The notes under the pieces are model-generated. The model had not been told where the DNA came from. It searched no databases and saw only the letters and a list, made by a program, of their open reading frames with translations. A program made the position numbers and the translations under genes. DNA of 64,000 nucleotides from Brassica napus (Eukaryota > Streptophyta > Magnoliopsida > Brassicales > Brassicaceae): the NCBI RefSeq assembly GCF_020379485.1, contig NC_063448.1, positions 7,091,726-7,155,725 on the forward strand, given 5' to 3'. Positions 37,238 through 50,900 of the stretch are shown here, piece after piece; the stretch's first letter is position 1; the number at the start of each line of letters is the position of its first letter.

Positions 37238-40200
37238 TCTATACTAATAAAATGGACCTTTTGAGGCTCCATAAAGCGTCCACATCTGCAAAAAAAACTT
37301 CTCCAGAAAGATGACACGTGGCATAAAATATAGTTTTACATTTTAATATTATTAATTTTCGAAAATTATAAATAATATGTAAACATACAGCATAAAAATG
37401 GGAAAACTACATTAAACATATGTAAATTACCATTTTTCACTTAAAAAAAAAAGACGGCTTAGCTCCATAAAGTAACATTATCGTTTTATAAAAAAAAAAA
37501 CAAAAAACATTATATATAATTTCGAAAATAACTTACTAATAAAATGGACCTTTTGAGGCTCCATAGAGCGTCCACATCAGCAAAAAAACTTCTCCCGAAA
37601 GATGACACGTGGCATAAAATATAGTTTTACATTTTAATATTACTAATTTTCAAAAATTATAAATAATATGTAAACATACAGCATAAAAAATGGAAAAACT
37701 ACATTAAACATATGTAAAATTACCATTTTTCACTTAAAAAAAAAGACGGCTTATCTCCATAATGTAACATTACTGTTTTATAGAAAAAAACAAAAAACAT
37801 TATATATAATTTCGAAAATAATAAATATATGTAAACGTACAACATAAAAAATGGAAATACTACATTAAACATATGTAAGATTTTCATTTTACATTTTTAT
37901 TTTAAAAAGTAATATGTAAACATACAACATAAAAAATGGAAATACTACATTAAATATATGTAAGATTACCATTTTACATTTATAAATAACAAAAATATGT
38001 AAACATACAACATAAAAAAATGGAAAAACTACATTAAACATATGTAAGATTACTTTTTTTCACTAAAAAAATGGCTTATCTCCATAATGTTACATTAACA
38101 TTTTATAAAAAAAAGAAAAAAAACATAAATGTAACTATTTGACTATTTGTCCAAGTTCTTCTATTAAAAATTGCTGTTTTACATTAAAAATGGAAAAAAC
38201 ATTAAGATTTAAACATCTATCTTAAAATATAAAATATAAATATTAACTAAATATAAAGTATAAGAAAGATAAATACTCAATATATAGAAAAATAAATAAT
38301 AAGTAAATATTATAAATATATAAATATATACAATAATAAATAAATGCACAATTTTTAAAATATGGAAAGAGTACATTAAATATTGAACATCTATCTTAAA
38401 ATGTAAAATTTAGATATTAAGTAAATAGAAAATATAAGAAAAAGAAATACACAACTTAAAAACAATGGAAAAAATATATTAATATTTAAACATCTATCTT
38501 AAAATGAAAAATATAGATATTACGCAAATAGAAAGTATAAGAAAAGGAAATACACAATTTAAAAAAATGGAAAAAGTACATTAGTATTTAAACATCTATC
38601 TTAAAATGTAAATCTATCATAAAATATAAAATTATTAGTAAATAGAAAGTATAAGAAATAGAAATACACAATATAAAGAAAAATAAATAATAAGTAAATA
38701 TATAATATAAGTAAATACGCAATTTAAAAATGAAAAATTACATTAAGATTTAAAAATATATCTTAAAATTTAAAATATAAATATTACGTAAATAGAGAGT
38801 ATAACAAATGGAAATATACAATTTAAAGAAAATGGAAAATGTACATTAAGATTTAAACATCTATCTTAAAATGTAAAATAGAGATATTAAGTAAATAAAA
38901 AGTACAAGAAATGGAAATACATATACCGGAAAATAAATAATAAGTAAATAATGTAAATATATAATATATGAATTATATATATAATAATAAGTAAATACAC
39001 AATTTTTTTTAAAAAATGGAAAAAGTTTATTAAGCATTAAACATTTATCTTAAAATGTAAAATATATAATATAAGTAAATACACAATTTAAAAAAATGGA
39101 AAAAGTACATTAAGATTTAAATATCTATTAAAAAATATAAAATATAAATATAGATATTACGTAAATAAAAAATATAAGAAATGGAAATAAAAATTTAAAA
39201 AATGGAAAAAATACATTAAGATTTAAACATCTATCTTAAAATGTACATCTATCTTAAAATGATAGTAAATTATATAAAAATGGAAATACCACATTAAAAA
39301 AAAATGTATAGCTTTGCATCAAGAAAGTCCCTTTAAAATTCATTATTTCATCAACATCAACCTCACACTATTAAGAAAAACTTCAAAGCACTCGAGCAAA
39401 AAAATGGTTCCACCATCAACTCTTGCCGTCCCAAAAACCTTTAATGACCTTGAAGGAGATTTTTTATAACAACGAACTTTTTGTTAGGTGGATTCATTGT
39501 TGAGAAACCCGCAACTTCCAAAAGCCAAACTTATTCATGGGAATTGAATTGCTTTTCATAGACTCAAATGTATTCTTACAAATTTAAATTAATCTAATCC
39601 ATAATTTTATTGTTAATATTCATATTACTCTTTCATGATCAAAACATTACAGTTAATAACCATTCAAGCGTTTATCCCGAAACACTTCTTTCCTCGCCGA
39701 ATCAGGTATTGGTTCATGTTGGTTTAGTACTATTTTTGGTTTATTAACCGGTTTAGGATGGTGCTATTGTAAATATAATTTAAGTTGGTTTAGCATATAT
39801 TATGCTTAAAATAACTTAAATTAAATAATAGTAATATTATGTTTAAAATATAATTTTAGAGAATTTTCAAATATAGTTTACAGAACATTATAGGTGATGA
39901 ATTTAATTTATTAAATTCGTTTATTACTTAAAACTAAGTTTTTTAAATAACATACTGAGTTATAAATATCAATGCTCGATTGGTGAGTATAACATGAAGA
40001 CAAAAATATAAATATTTCATTTTCAAGATAAGAAATTCAGCTTTTATTCGGTTACTCAATATAAAATATCTTAAATTACTTTTTTAAAATATACATAATT
40101 TATATATATATATATATATATTAATCTTCCAAACTTAAACTATTATATTATATATGAATAATGTTTTTAAATAAAAATAATTTCTGATTTAAAAAAAAAA

Positions 40201-40846
40201 CAACAAATGGTTATTTTCAAATAATGGATGTAATTTACATTATACTATCATTTAACAAGTATTAAATACGTTTTGATATATTATTATTTTCTATTTTCAG
40301 AAAAAATAAATTGTTAAACATCAATATCTTCTAGGTTAAGTATACAAACATCACAAATTCAAACATCACAAAAAATATTTACATAAACATTATAATACAA
40401 TAATTTAATCAAAAAATACAATTAAAAAAATATTCAAAAGAATAGTTATATACTTAATATTTGAAAATCAGAGATATTTTTGCTAAAATTGTACTTATCA
40501 GGCCAAGAAGATCGACCATCTTTTTACCGATCGATCGATTGTTGATCATGTGGTCGATCCGAAAATACTCTGCAGTTTAATTAAATATCTAAAACATTTA
40601 TTCCAACACTCAACAAATAGTTTTGCTAAATATGATAACTAGATAGCCAACAAAATTACAAAAAAAATATTTAAATAGTAAAAAATATGTTAATTTAACG
40701 TGTTAAAATTTAAAAATAAATTTTAATTATGACATGCATCTTAACATTTATATAAATATATATCATAACCTAAATATAAGTAATTTAACAACTTAAATTA
40801 AAAAATAAAATAAAAAATCTCGGGCGTAGCCCGGGTTAATCCCTAG
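37238..40846 (+). mobile_element. Helitron B, non-autonomous, 3.6 kb
   Basis: Starts TCTATACTAATAAAATGGAC directly after the CTAG of Helitron A and ends with the hairpin CGGGCGTAGCCCG (40821-40833) plus CTAG (40843-40846). A second 5'-end-like sequence at about 37530 and two 290-bp related blocks behind it show internal duplication. The interior is AT-rich with no long frame. Confidence 0.75.
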
Positions 40847-43440
40847 TCTATACTATATAAAAGTTGAGGCTATAAGTCATCGAGAGCGTCCACGTAGGAT
40901 TTAAACGACCAATCGTATTATGACAAATCGATATTTTAGTTTGCTATTCTAAAAATGTCAATATTTCCAAAAATCATTTATTTCAAAATAAAATATATAC
41001 AAATATCAAAATAAGTCAAGTTAAAAAAAGTAAAACACTATAAATATATTAACTTAATATATAAAATATTTTTCGAAATTTAACCTAAAAATAAAATACA
41101 AAATACAATATCTTACAAATATAATAATTAACTTAAAAATAAAAAAAATCATCTTAATAATTTATTATGACAAATCATGTTAATAGTTAACTTAATCATC
41201 TTAATTTTATTATATTTTGGAATAAATAAATTTTGTGAAATATTGACATATATAAACATAATATAATAATTAACTCAAAAATGCAAAATAATCTTAATAA
41301 TTTACTATGAAAAATCATCTTAATAGTTAACTTAATCATCTTAATTTTATTTATATTTTGGAATAAATAAATTTTAGGAAATATTGACATATATAAACAT
41401 AATAAATTAAAAGATTTTTTTTACTTAATCATCTTAATTTTATTATATTTTGGAATAAATAAATTTTGGGAAATATTGACATATATAAACATAATAAATT
41501 ACAAGATGATTTTTCATAATATTTGTAAGATAATTAAGCTAACTCTTACGATGAAATATAAATAAGGTAAACTAACAAAATTAAAAACATTATAAAAAAA
41601 TTAACTTATTATCTATAAGCCTTTGAAAGTGTACACATAAGATTTTAAGCCACCAATCAAAACATGACACATCATAATTTTATTTTTTATTTATAAAAGT
41701 GTCAATATTGCCAATAGTTTTTTGAAAATAATTTTTTTTTTTTGAAATTAAGTAAACTAATAAAATAAAAACCATAAAGATAATTAAATTGGTATGTGTA
41801 CAAATTTGTAAAATGTGAAGATTCCTATTAAAATATACTATATAAAAGTTGAGGCTATAAGCCATCGAGAGCGTCCACGTAGGATTTAAACGACCAATCG
41901 TATTATGACAAATCGATATTTTAGTTTGCTATTCTAAAAATGTCAATATTTCCAAAAATCATTTATTTCAAAATAAAATATATACAAATATCAAAATAAG
42001 TCAAGTTAAAAAAAGTAAAACACTATAAATATATTAACTTAATATATAAAATATTTTTCGAAATTTAACCTAAAAATAAAATACAAAATACAATATCTTA
42101 CAAATATAATAATTAACTTAAAAATAAAAAATCATCTTAATAATTTATTATGACAAATCATGTTAATAGTTAACTTAATCATCTTAATTTTATTATATTT
42201 TGGAATAAATAAATTTTGTGAAATATTGACATATATAAACATAATATAATAATTAACTCAAAAATGCAAAATAATCTTAATAATTTACTATGAAAAATCA
42301 TCTTAATAGTTAACTTAATCATCTTAATTTTATTTATATTTTGGAATAAATAAATTTTAGGAAATATTGACATATATAAACATAATAAATTAAAAGATTT
42401 TTTTTACTTAATCATCTTAATTTTATTATATTTTGGAATAAATAAATTTTGGGAAATATTGACATATATAAACATAATAAATTAAAAGATGATTTTTCAT
42501 AATATTTGTAAGATAATTAAGCTAACTCTTACGATGAAATATAAATAAGGTAAACTAACAAAATTAAAAACAATATAAAAAAATTAACTTATTATCTATA
42601 AGCCTTTGAAAGTGTCCACATAAGATTTTAAGCCACCAATCAAAACATGACACATCATAATTTTATTTTTTATTTATAAAAGTGTCAATATTGCCAATAG
42701 TTTTTTGAAAATAATTTTTTTTTTGAAATTAAGTAAACTAACAAAATAAAAACCATAAAGATAATTAAATTGGTATGTGTACAAATTTGTAAAATGTGAA
42801 GATTCCTATTAAAATATATATACATATTAAATAAATGAAAATCTACAAAAAAGTAAATTAACAAATAAAAATAATTAAAATATATATACATATTAAATAA
42901 ATGAAAATCTACAAAAAAGTAAATTAAAAAATAAAAATAATTGAAATTAATATAATAAGAAATATTTTTATACTATTAAAATGTCAAAACTTCCAGAAAT
43001 ATATTTTCCCAAAATAAATTAGAAATTCATGCAAAATAAGGTAAACTAACAAAATTTCAAAAAGGAATCAACTCTATATGTATATACTATTTTGGAAATT
43101 AATATAAAACTAATAAATATTTTTAAGAAAGAATGTGATTTTCTAATACAAATCACATATAATTTTAAAGTTCATATAAAATAAATTAAACTAACAAAAA
43201 AACATTTTAAATAATCAAATAGATATATACATTTTTTAGAAAATTAGCATAACATTAACAAACAACTTTTTTAATAAGAATATGGAAGTTTTATAAAAAA
43301 AGAAGAAATTGAAGTACTAACAAAATAAATGTAAAAGGGAAAACAAAAAAAAAGCTAATATAGCAACTGAAAATATATGTTTACTAGAAAAAGAAGAAGA
43401 AAATATCTCTTAATAAGAACTCCATATATACTAGAGGACT
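40847..43440 (+). mobile_element. Helitron C 5' part with 985-bp tandem duplication
   Basis: Starts TCTATACTATATAAAAGTTG right after Helitron B. The unit 40849-41833 is repeated almost perfectly at about 41834-42820, including its 5' end sequence. A 67-bp unit is then doubled (about 42814-42947). No 3' hairpin-CTAG end was found before 45 kb, so the right border is unknown. No coding capacity. Confidence 0.65.
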
Positions 43441-43481
43441 AAAAACCCTATAATATTTGCGCATCTCCATTGTAGAAAAAA

Positions 43482-44920
43482 ATGTTAGGGCGAATTTTGC
43501 TGGGTTCGATATGGTTGAGGCGAGTATCAATATGGAGTGCCCGAGAATTTGTGAAGAAAGGAGCCATAAGCTGTCAGAGAATTAGAGGTGAAGATAAGAT
43601 CAGTGATTGCCAGACCATGTGCTGGTGCAGATTTTCATGTATGTTCCGTCGACAAAAGAGGTTGTGGCTACCATGATTTTGTCAAACGATGGATGTTTTG
43701 TGGACGATGGTGCCACTACTGAAAATACTTTGAGATCAAAGAGAAAGATATCCAAAGGACGTCTTGGTGGTGTACTTGGCCAATTCGTTTGCAAAAGAAC
43801 TAAAGAAGTCTATATGGTGATTTCTTAATAGGTTGATGTGATTTCACAAGGCACCTTTATTATATAGATTGATTTTAGAACTAGGTCCACATTGTCCTCT
43901 TGATGTTGGTGTCGAAATTAGAAATTGGATCGTAAGGTTCGTGAACTATGGTTCTATCTCATGTGGTCTGCGGAGCCTATTAGCTTGCCCAAATGTCTTT
44001 ATATATGCGATGGGCTTGTGTCTCTTCACCTTGGCGGCAAGGTTTTGGTTGAGTTTTCTTTTCCAGCCTGCCTCACAGATCTTAGACTACTCTATCGTAT
44101 ACAAAGATGAAGACTCTCTTGTCCTTAGCAATTTGTCCTATTCTCAAAGATCTGTATGTGCACCGAAACCGACATGAGGATGACAATGTGAAAAAGTTTA
44201 CAGTAAAAGTCCCATCCCTAGAGACCTTAGAGTGTGTTAAAGAGGGATTAATAGTACTCAACGAAGAAGGTGTAGAAGATTTTGGAGGATACTTTGTCAT
44301 GTACAGATTTCACGATTTTTTTTAAAAAATCTTTATAATAGATGTTTCCCAAAACTCTTTCTCAAGTGAGAACGACTACAAGTGTTCGTTCTAAACCTGA
44401 TGACAAGTTGATGAGATCTCTTTCTTCACTCAAGTATCTCGAAGTACATCTATGCTCTGCAACAGCACCTCAACCTCACTTTTTGTTTAATTCATATGTT
44501 CACATACAATCATTTTGTTCATTGCAGGTTGGGTGTTGTCAAGACATTAACTTCTCGCAGCTTATGAGTGTAAAATAATTGCCGATCATCATCAGTTAGA
44601 TTGGTTTTGAACCATTTGAGATGTTGCTTCAACATTCTCCAGAACTGAAAATTCTTCTCATCATGACGTTAACCCTCTCTTGCATGCACTACTAGATTAA
44701 TTAATATTAATGACATTGACCCTTTTTATGTTGCTTCACAAATAAGTTTTCCAACGAGACCTTTTCACTTACTGCAACCAACCGATTTCTGTTCCGGTTT
44801 GTATGTCAACAAATATTGAGATCTTTGAGTGGAAAGAATACAGCAGAACAGCCGGAGAGAAGAAAGTAGTGAGATACATCCTTGCCAACTCTAAGTGTTT
44901 GAACAGATTATCTCCTTGAA
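43482..44920 (+). pseudogene. F-box/LRR/FBD-type gene, broken
   Basis: Pieces in order: an F-box remnant (GEDKISD, frame change, LPDHVLVQIFMYVPSTKEVVATMIL, 43590-43690); LRR-like blocks (LPKCLYICDGLVSLHLGGK; LAICPILKDLYVHRNRHEDD; KVPSLETLECVKEG, 43980-44260); LMRSLSSLKYLEVHLCSA (44410-44465); and an FBD-domain end (IFEWKEYSRTAGEKKVVRYI, 44815-44880). Several frameshifts and stops separate them. Intact relatives are substrate receptors of SCF ubiquitin ligases. It lies between two Helitron segments and could be a captured gene or host sequence left between insertions. Confidence 0.8.
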
Positions 44921-45420
44921 TACATCATTCTGCAACCTTAAAAGAAAAAAATAAAATAATTAGAAATTTGGAATCTATGCCTAGGATTTCAACATCATCT
45001 CAGCTTCTCTTCTCCACTCAACTAGAATATGTCTAAAGCGTATTAACTTTATATAATTTGTTTCCCATCTATGTTGGTCCATGTGGTAAACTAAAATAAA
45101 AATTGCTAACAAACAAGAAAATCAATACGAGATTTATCATAGAATTTGTTTTATTTTTAACTTATTAGTACATACGATAAAAATCATCTAAATTTATAAT
45201 ATGTTACACGAATTTCTAAACAAATTAAAATATTGGTTAGTTTCAATTTTTTTCTACTAAGCCGCTTCATTTTTTTTCCACTTATTTTAGAAATGTTATT
45301 TTAAAAGAGTGACCCGTAAGAATAAGTAACTTGTGTAAAACACATATTGTTAAAAGCAGTTTATTTAGTAGCTTCAAATTGTTTTACCTAAATCAAAAGA
45401 ATTTAACAAATTTATGTGAA
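44921..45420. other. Intergenic stretch, nothing recognised
   Basis: AT-rich flank between the F-box/FBD pseudogene and the second Helitron copy. Confidence 0.4.
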
Positions 45421-46688
45421 AAACTAAATTAAACATTTGTGTGAAAAAAATGTTTAGAAAAATAAATAATAAGTAAATATACAATTTAAAAAAATAGAAA
45501 TATTTTATTAAACATCTATCATAATATTAGAATAAGTAAATATACAATATAAGAAAAATTCCCAATAAGTAAATATACATTAGTAGAAATAGATACTAAT
45601 AAAAAAGATATTTTGAGGTTCCATATAGGGTTCTCATCAGCGAAAAAAATTTATCTCATGGGACGAGGCATTATTATTTAAAAAATAGAAAATAAATAAT
45701 AAGTAAATAAACAATATAAGAAATAGAAACATTACATTAAACAATAATAACTAAATATACAATATAAGGAAAAATAAATAATAAGTAATATACAATATAG
45801 TACATAGAAATATTACATTAAACACATATCATAATATTATCATTTGATATAAAAGCAAAAAAATTAGAATAAGTAAATATACAATATATAAAATGGAAAA
45901 AGTAAATTAAACATATATATGAAAATGTATAGTTAAATAAATAATAAGTGAATATACAATATAAAAATATTACACTAAACATTTATTATAATATTACAAT
46001 AAGTAAATATAAAACATAAAAAATAATAAGTAAATATACAATATAAGAAATACAAAAAATACATTAAACATCTATTTGAAAATATATTATAAAATAAATA
46101 ATAAGTAAATATATAATATAAGAAATAGAAATATTACTTTAAACATCTATCGTAATACTACAATTTGATATAAAAGAAAAACAATTAGATAAGTAAATAT
46201 ACAATATAAGAAATAGAAACACCACATTAAACATCTATCTGAAAAATGTATAGTTTTACATTTTTATCATTTCCAAATATTTTATAAGTAAATATACAAT
46301 ATAAGTAAAACAAGCATACAATATATGTAAAAAAAACGTACAATATAAGAAATATAAATATCACATTAAACCTCTATCATAATACTATTATTTGGTATAA
46401 AAGGAAGAAAATTAAAATAAATAAATATACAATATAAAAAAAAAATAAACAATAGGTAAAGTACAACTAAGAAATTAAAAAACTAAATTAAACATCTCTT
46501 TGAAAAAAATGTTTAGTAAAATGAATAATAAGTAAATATACAATTTAACAAATAGAAATATTATATTAAACATCTATCGTAATATTAGAATTAATAAATA
46601 TACAATATAAGGAGAAATACACAATAAGTAAATATACAATATTATAGCTGAAAAAACTAAATTAAAAATCAATCTGAAAAATGTATAG

Positions 46689-46697
46689 TAAAATAAA
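46689..46697. repeat. 9-bp target-site duplication, left copy (TAAAATAAA)
   Basis: TAAAATAAA directly precedes the first GGG of the MULE and recurs at 55998-56006 after its last CCC. The sister Helitron has it once at 36068-36076. Confidence 0.93.
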
Positions 46698-46857
46698 GGG
46701 AGAATTGCCAAGTGTGACTCAAAACTTGGAGTCAAACCCAAAACAATACCCCAACTTGGGTCAAAGGCAAAAGTAACCTAAAAGGCTATTGAAATTACAA
46801 CTATCCCCTTGTGACCAAACAAAAAAACGGAATTTTTTTTACGTTTCTACCCCTCGC

Positions 46858-46930
46858 AAGTCGTCTGTTTAGACGACTTGAAAATAAGTCGTCCAGACGA
46901 CTTAACTGAAAGTCGTCTGGACAGTTAGTC
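46858..46930. repeat. AAGTCGTC motif tract A
   Basis: Five exact copies of AAGTCGTC or its complement in alternating orientation within 65 bp, 160 bp inside the left end of the MULE. Confidence 0.85.
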
Positions 46931-47299
46931 TTAAACATAATTTAAAAATTTTGTAAAAAATATTTTGATAAGTGAAAAATGGGAATTATGTAATTAACAT
47001 ATGTCTTAGGAGGTATAAATTAAGATATAACAAATTTCAATTGTTTTCAGCATAGATGAGTGAAAGTAGTGAGTCATGATATTCTTTAGTTTATGTTTCA
47101 TCAACATATGTTGTAGTATTGTATGTGTTCTTAGGGTTAGATTTTGGAAAGCATTAAAACCGTTTTTGAAAATTTTTAAAATTACTTATGCGTGTTCATT
47201 TCTGTGTATAGTAAACACTATTTAAGTATAATTTGATTTTATAACGTGGTTAGTTAGTTAATCTAGTCATTTTAGTTTAGGGGTTCATTTTAGGGTCTA
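46931..47299. other. MULE left non-coding stretch
   Basis: AT-rich; no motif copies and no gene seen. Confidence 0.4.
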
Positions 47300-47384
47300 G
47301 GACGACTTAATATTTTGTCGTCTGAAAACAGACGACTAAATATTAAGTCGTCTGTTGTACATTATCAGCCAGAATAAGTCGTCT
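47300..47384. repeat. AAGTCGTC motif tract B
   Basis: Three exact and several near copies (TGTCGTCTG, CAGACGACTAA), arranged as inverted pairs. Confidence 0.8.
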
Positions 47385-47610
47385 AAACCGGACCAAACCT
47401 TAAAGTTTACCAATGTACTTTTAAAGCTAACCGGATTATTTACCCAATATATAAGGTGATTTTTTTTTTTTTGTTTCATTTTTCGCGAAATTCAGAAACC
47501 CTAACAGTTCTCTCTCAAAGGCGATTTCGAATTCCCACGATTTCCGAACAAACCATCGTTCTCAACGTCAGCTATCTATCTCACTTCATTCTCACCGTTG
47601 TCGCCGCAGC

Positions 47611-47860
47611 TTCTTCTAACCCTAGCGCCGCCGATTCCTCTAAACCCTAGCGCCGCCGATTCCTCTAAACCCTAGCGCCGCCGCTTCCACTATTTCCGAA
47701 CAAACCGTCGCCCTCGCCACCGTGGTCACCAACGTTCTCACCGCCGCTTCCTCTAAACACTAGCGCCGCCGCTTCTTCTAAACCCTAGCGCCGCCGCTTC
47801 TTCTCTGTAAACCTTAGCGCCGTTTCTCTGTAAACCCTAACGCCGCTAAGTCATCAATCT
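47611..47860 (+). repeat. GC-rich minisatellite in the leader of the Ulp1-like gene
   Basis: Imperfect units of about 25 bp built on CCCTAGCGCCGCCG and TTCCTCTAAA, five or more copies. It lies upstream of the coding start and differs sharply in base composition from the AT-rich surroundings, as gene 5' UTRs of captured host origin might. Confidence 0.75.
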
Positions 47861-47947
47861 CGAGGAAAAGATGAACATAAAACGTTGTCTCTATCAATTT
47901 ACTCATTCTCACCGTTTCACGTTTATTTTTTCAGATCTATAACCGCA

Positions 47948-50900
47948 ATGACGAGTACTCCAACTCCTTCTGCGACTGGAAGACTTGTAAGTAATTTAAG
48001 TCGTCTGGAAAGTCTTCCAACTGGACGACTTAGTAGATGACTTAAATATAAGTCGTCCATTTGGAAGACTTTCCAGACGACTTAAATTTAAGTCGTCTAC
48101 TAAGTCGTCTGGACTTATATTGTTGTCTTTGATTATTTTGCAGACAAAAAGGATGGATATTCCAGAACTCCCCCGTAGGTTATACACATCAGGGGAAGAG
48201 CCAGAAGCCCACAATAGCATTTCGTATCATACGGATAACAGCAAGTTGCATACTGCTCTTAGGAAAGCTCTTACTGATGACGAATTTGAAGAGCTCAAGG
48301 AGTCGAGTTTGGGAGTTTTCATCAAGTTCAAGGAGCAGGGATTTGGTTGGGCTTCAAGGCTGGTTCACTACATGCTCAGTTTCAAGCTGGACATTAAGAA
48401 GAAGTATGAGATGTGGTCTCTCGTTGGTCCAGAACCTTTGAGGTTTTCACTGTTAGAGTTTGAAAACCTCACTGGTCTAAACTGCGAGTACATCGAGGAC
48501 CTTGAGACACCAAAATGTGACGTTACCCCAGAGATGGTTTCTTTCTGGGGGATGCTGGGAGTTCATCTGGAAGCTGGGCCAACTACTGATCAGATAATAG
48601 CAGCACTGAAGAGATGCGGGGATTGGTCCAGGGAAGATCGCAAGCGGCTCGCGTACCTCTCCATCTTCACTGGATTCATTGAAGGGAGAAAGTTTTCAAC
48701 CGCTACACGATCTACTCTGGCAAGGCTAGTGATGGATTTAGAACGGTTTGAGAATTATCCATGGGGGAGAGTCGCGTTTAAGGTGCTGATGGACTCTTTG
48801 TGGAACAAAGAAATTGCTGGCTGTTACACCGTGGATGGGTTTATACAAGTTCTTCAGGTCTGGACGTACACAGCTATGCCGGAATTGGGTGCTAGTATTG
48901 GTGGTCCCAGAGCAGACAGTCCGTCTCCACCGATACTGGCTTACGAGGGCAGCAGAGGCCGCAGATCAATGAAAGCTGCTATCTTGAGTCAGGTATTTAC
49001 TTCAATCCAAAAGACTGCGCAGACGACTTATTATAAGTCGTCTGGAAGGTCGTCCAGCTGGACGACTTATCGGACGACTTATAATAAGTCGTCTGGAAAG
49101 TCTTCCCAGCTGGACGACTTATCGGACGACTTAATTAAGTCGTCTGGAAAGTCTTCCATCTGGACGACTTATTAGACGACTTATTATAAGTCGTCTGGAA
49201 GGTCTTCCAGCTGGACGACTTAGTAGACGACTTATAATTAAGTCGTCTATTTAGTATTTTTTTTCAAATATCTAACTCGATTCTTCTATTTACTGCAGAC
49301 CCGCGTGATCAACTTTGTTGAGAAGGACATTAGTGAAATGTGGCCAAAATGGGACTCTGAGGTTGAGGACCTGCCCGCGGAGAACATCATTAAAGTCATG
49401 TATGAGCGGAGACCGTGGAAGTGGACCATGGATTGCTGGGAAGTCACTGGTACTAAGGTCAATACAAAACCTAAGGTTGTGACTCCATCGAAGAAGGCCA
49501 AAGAGATGGTTGTGTTGGAGGAGGAGGAGGAGGAGGAGGAAGACAATCCAAGACCTCGGAAGAAAGCTCGTAAAGAGGCTCCTAAAGTGGCTAGTGAAGA
49601 GGCTAGAGAAGAGGCTAGAGGGGTGACCAGAGAGGAGTTGGAAATTATGTTCAAGGGCGTAGCTGACTGCATGAAAAAAGGGTTTAATAAGTGCATGAGG
49701 GAGTTTAGGAAGTTGTCCGATAGATTGGAAGCTGTGGAGAAGAAGGTTGGTGTCACCAATCAGGCTACCCCTCCACCTCTAACCAATCAGGCTACCCCTC
49801 AAGATAAACAGCCTACCCCTCTTGCCAAAGAAACCGGGGGTAGAAACAAACAGGCTACCCCTCATGCCAATGAAACCGTGGTTAGTAACCAGCCTCCTCC
49901 TCATCAAACCAAACAGCAGCCTCCTCCTCCTCAAAAGAAACAGCAGCAGCCTCCTCCTCCTCATCAAACCAAACAGCAGCCTCCTCCTCCTCAAAAGAAA
50001 AGCAGCAGCCTCCTCCTCCTCAAAAGAAACAGCCTCCTCCTCAAAAGAAACAGCCTCCTCAAATCAAAGAGGTTAGTATCAAATCCAGGGTTAACTAGTT
50101 GTCCAGACGACTGTAAAAGTTGTCTGGACGACTAGTTGACCCTGGACGACTTAAACGTAAGTTGTCTGGACGACTAGTTGACCACGGAAGACTTAATTTT
50201 AAGTCGTCCAGGGTCAACTAGTCGTCCAGACAACTTTTATTTAAGTCGTCCAGGGTTAACTTGTGTGCAACTTTTATTGCAGAGATGGTTGCCGGAGGAT
50301 ACAGCAACCGAGGCGAACTCGGTAAATAAGATCTTGCCGGAGGATAAAGCAGATGGTGTCACCTCCAAAGAGATTGTTGCTGTCACTTCCACCGATCACC
50401 AACCGAGCCTCGCTTCCACCGATCAACAACCGAGCCTCGCTTCCACCGAGCCAAGCGATCCAGTTTCAGAACCGAGCCTGGTTGTATTGGACAAGCGTGC
50501 AAAGAGTAAACGAGCGAAGAAACCTGCTCCCACTGTGAGATCTCCTTATACGGCAGAGAAAAAAAAAGATAAAGTGGCAGCCTATAATCCATTTCCGCCA
50601 GTAAACAAAGATAAGTTGAAGGAACTCGCTGATTGGTTGAAAACTGATCCGTAAGTGATTGCTTTACCCATAATAGCTTGATTTAGTCGTCCAAAACTGA
50701 TTGCTTTTTTGTTTGCAGTCATTATTTAACTAAGACCGAGGACAAACCACGTACATCACCAACAAGGTGGTACCACTTCCTCCGGACAGCCAGAGGATGG
50801 CTGGAAGACTGCGTAAGTCTTCTGCACACGACTTATATTTAAGTCGTCTGGTAACTTCTAACTTGTTATATTTAATATGCAGCATATAGATGCTTGGATT

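Noticed and set aside
48120..48141. Extending the Ulp1-like exon upstream to the open frame beginning at 48120
   Set aside because: The frame opens at TTG and the bases up to 48141 are an intron end (TTATTTTGCAG); the same holds for the read-through after 48993 into motif tract D.
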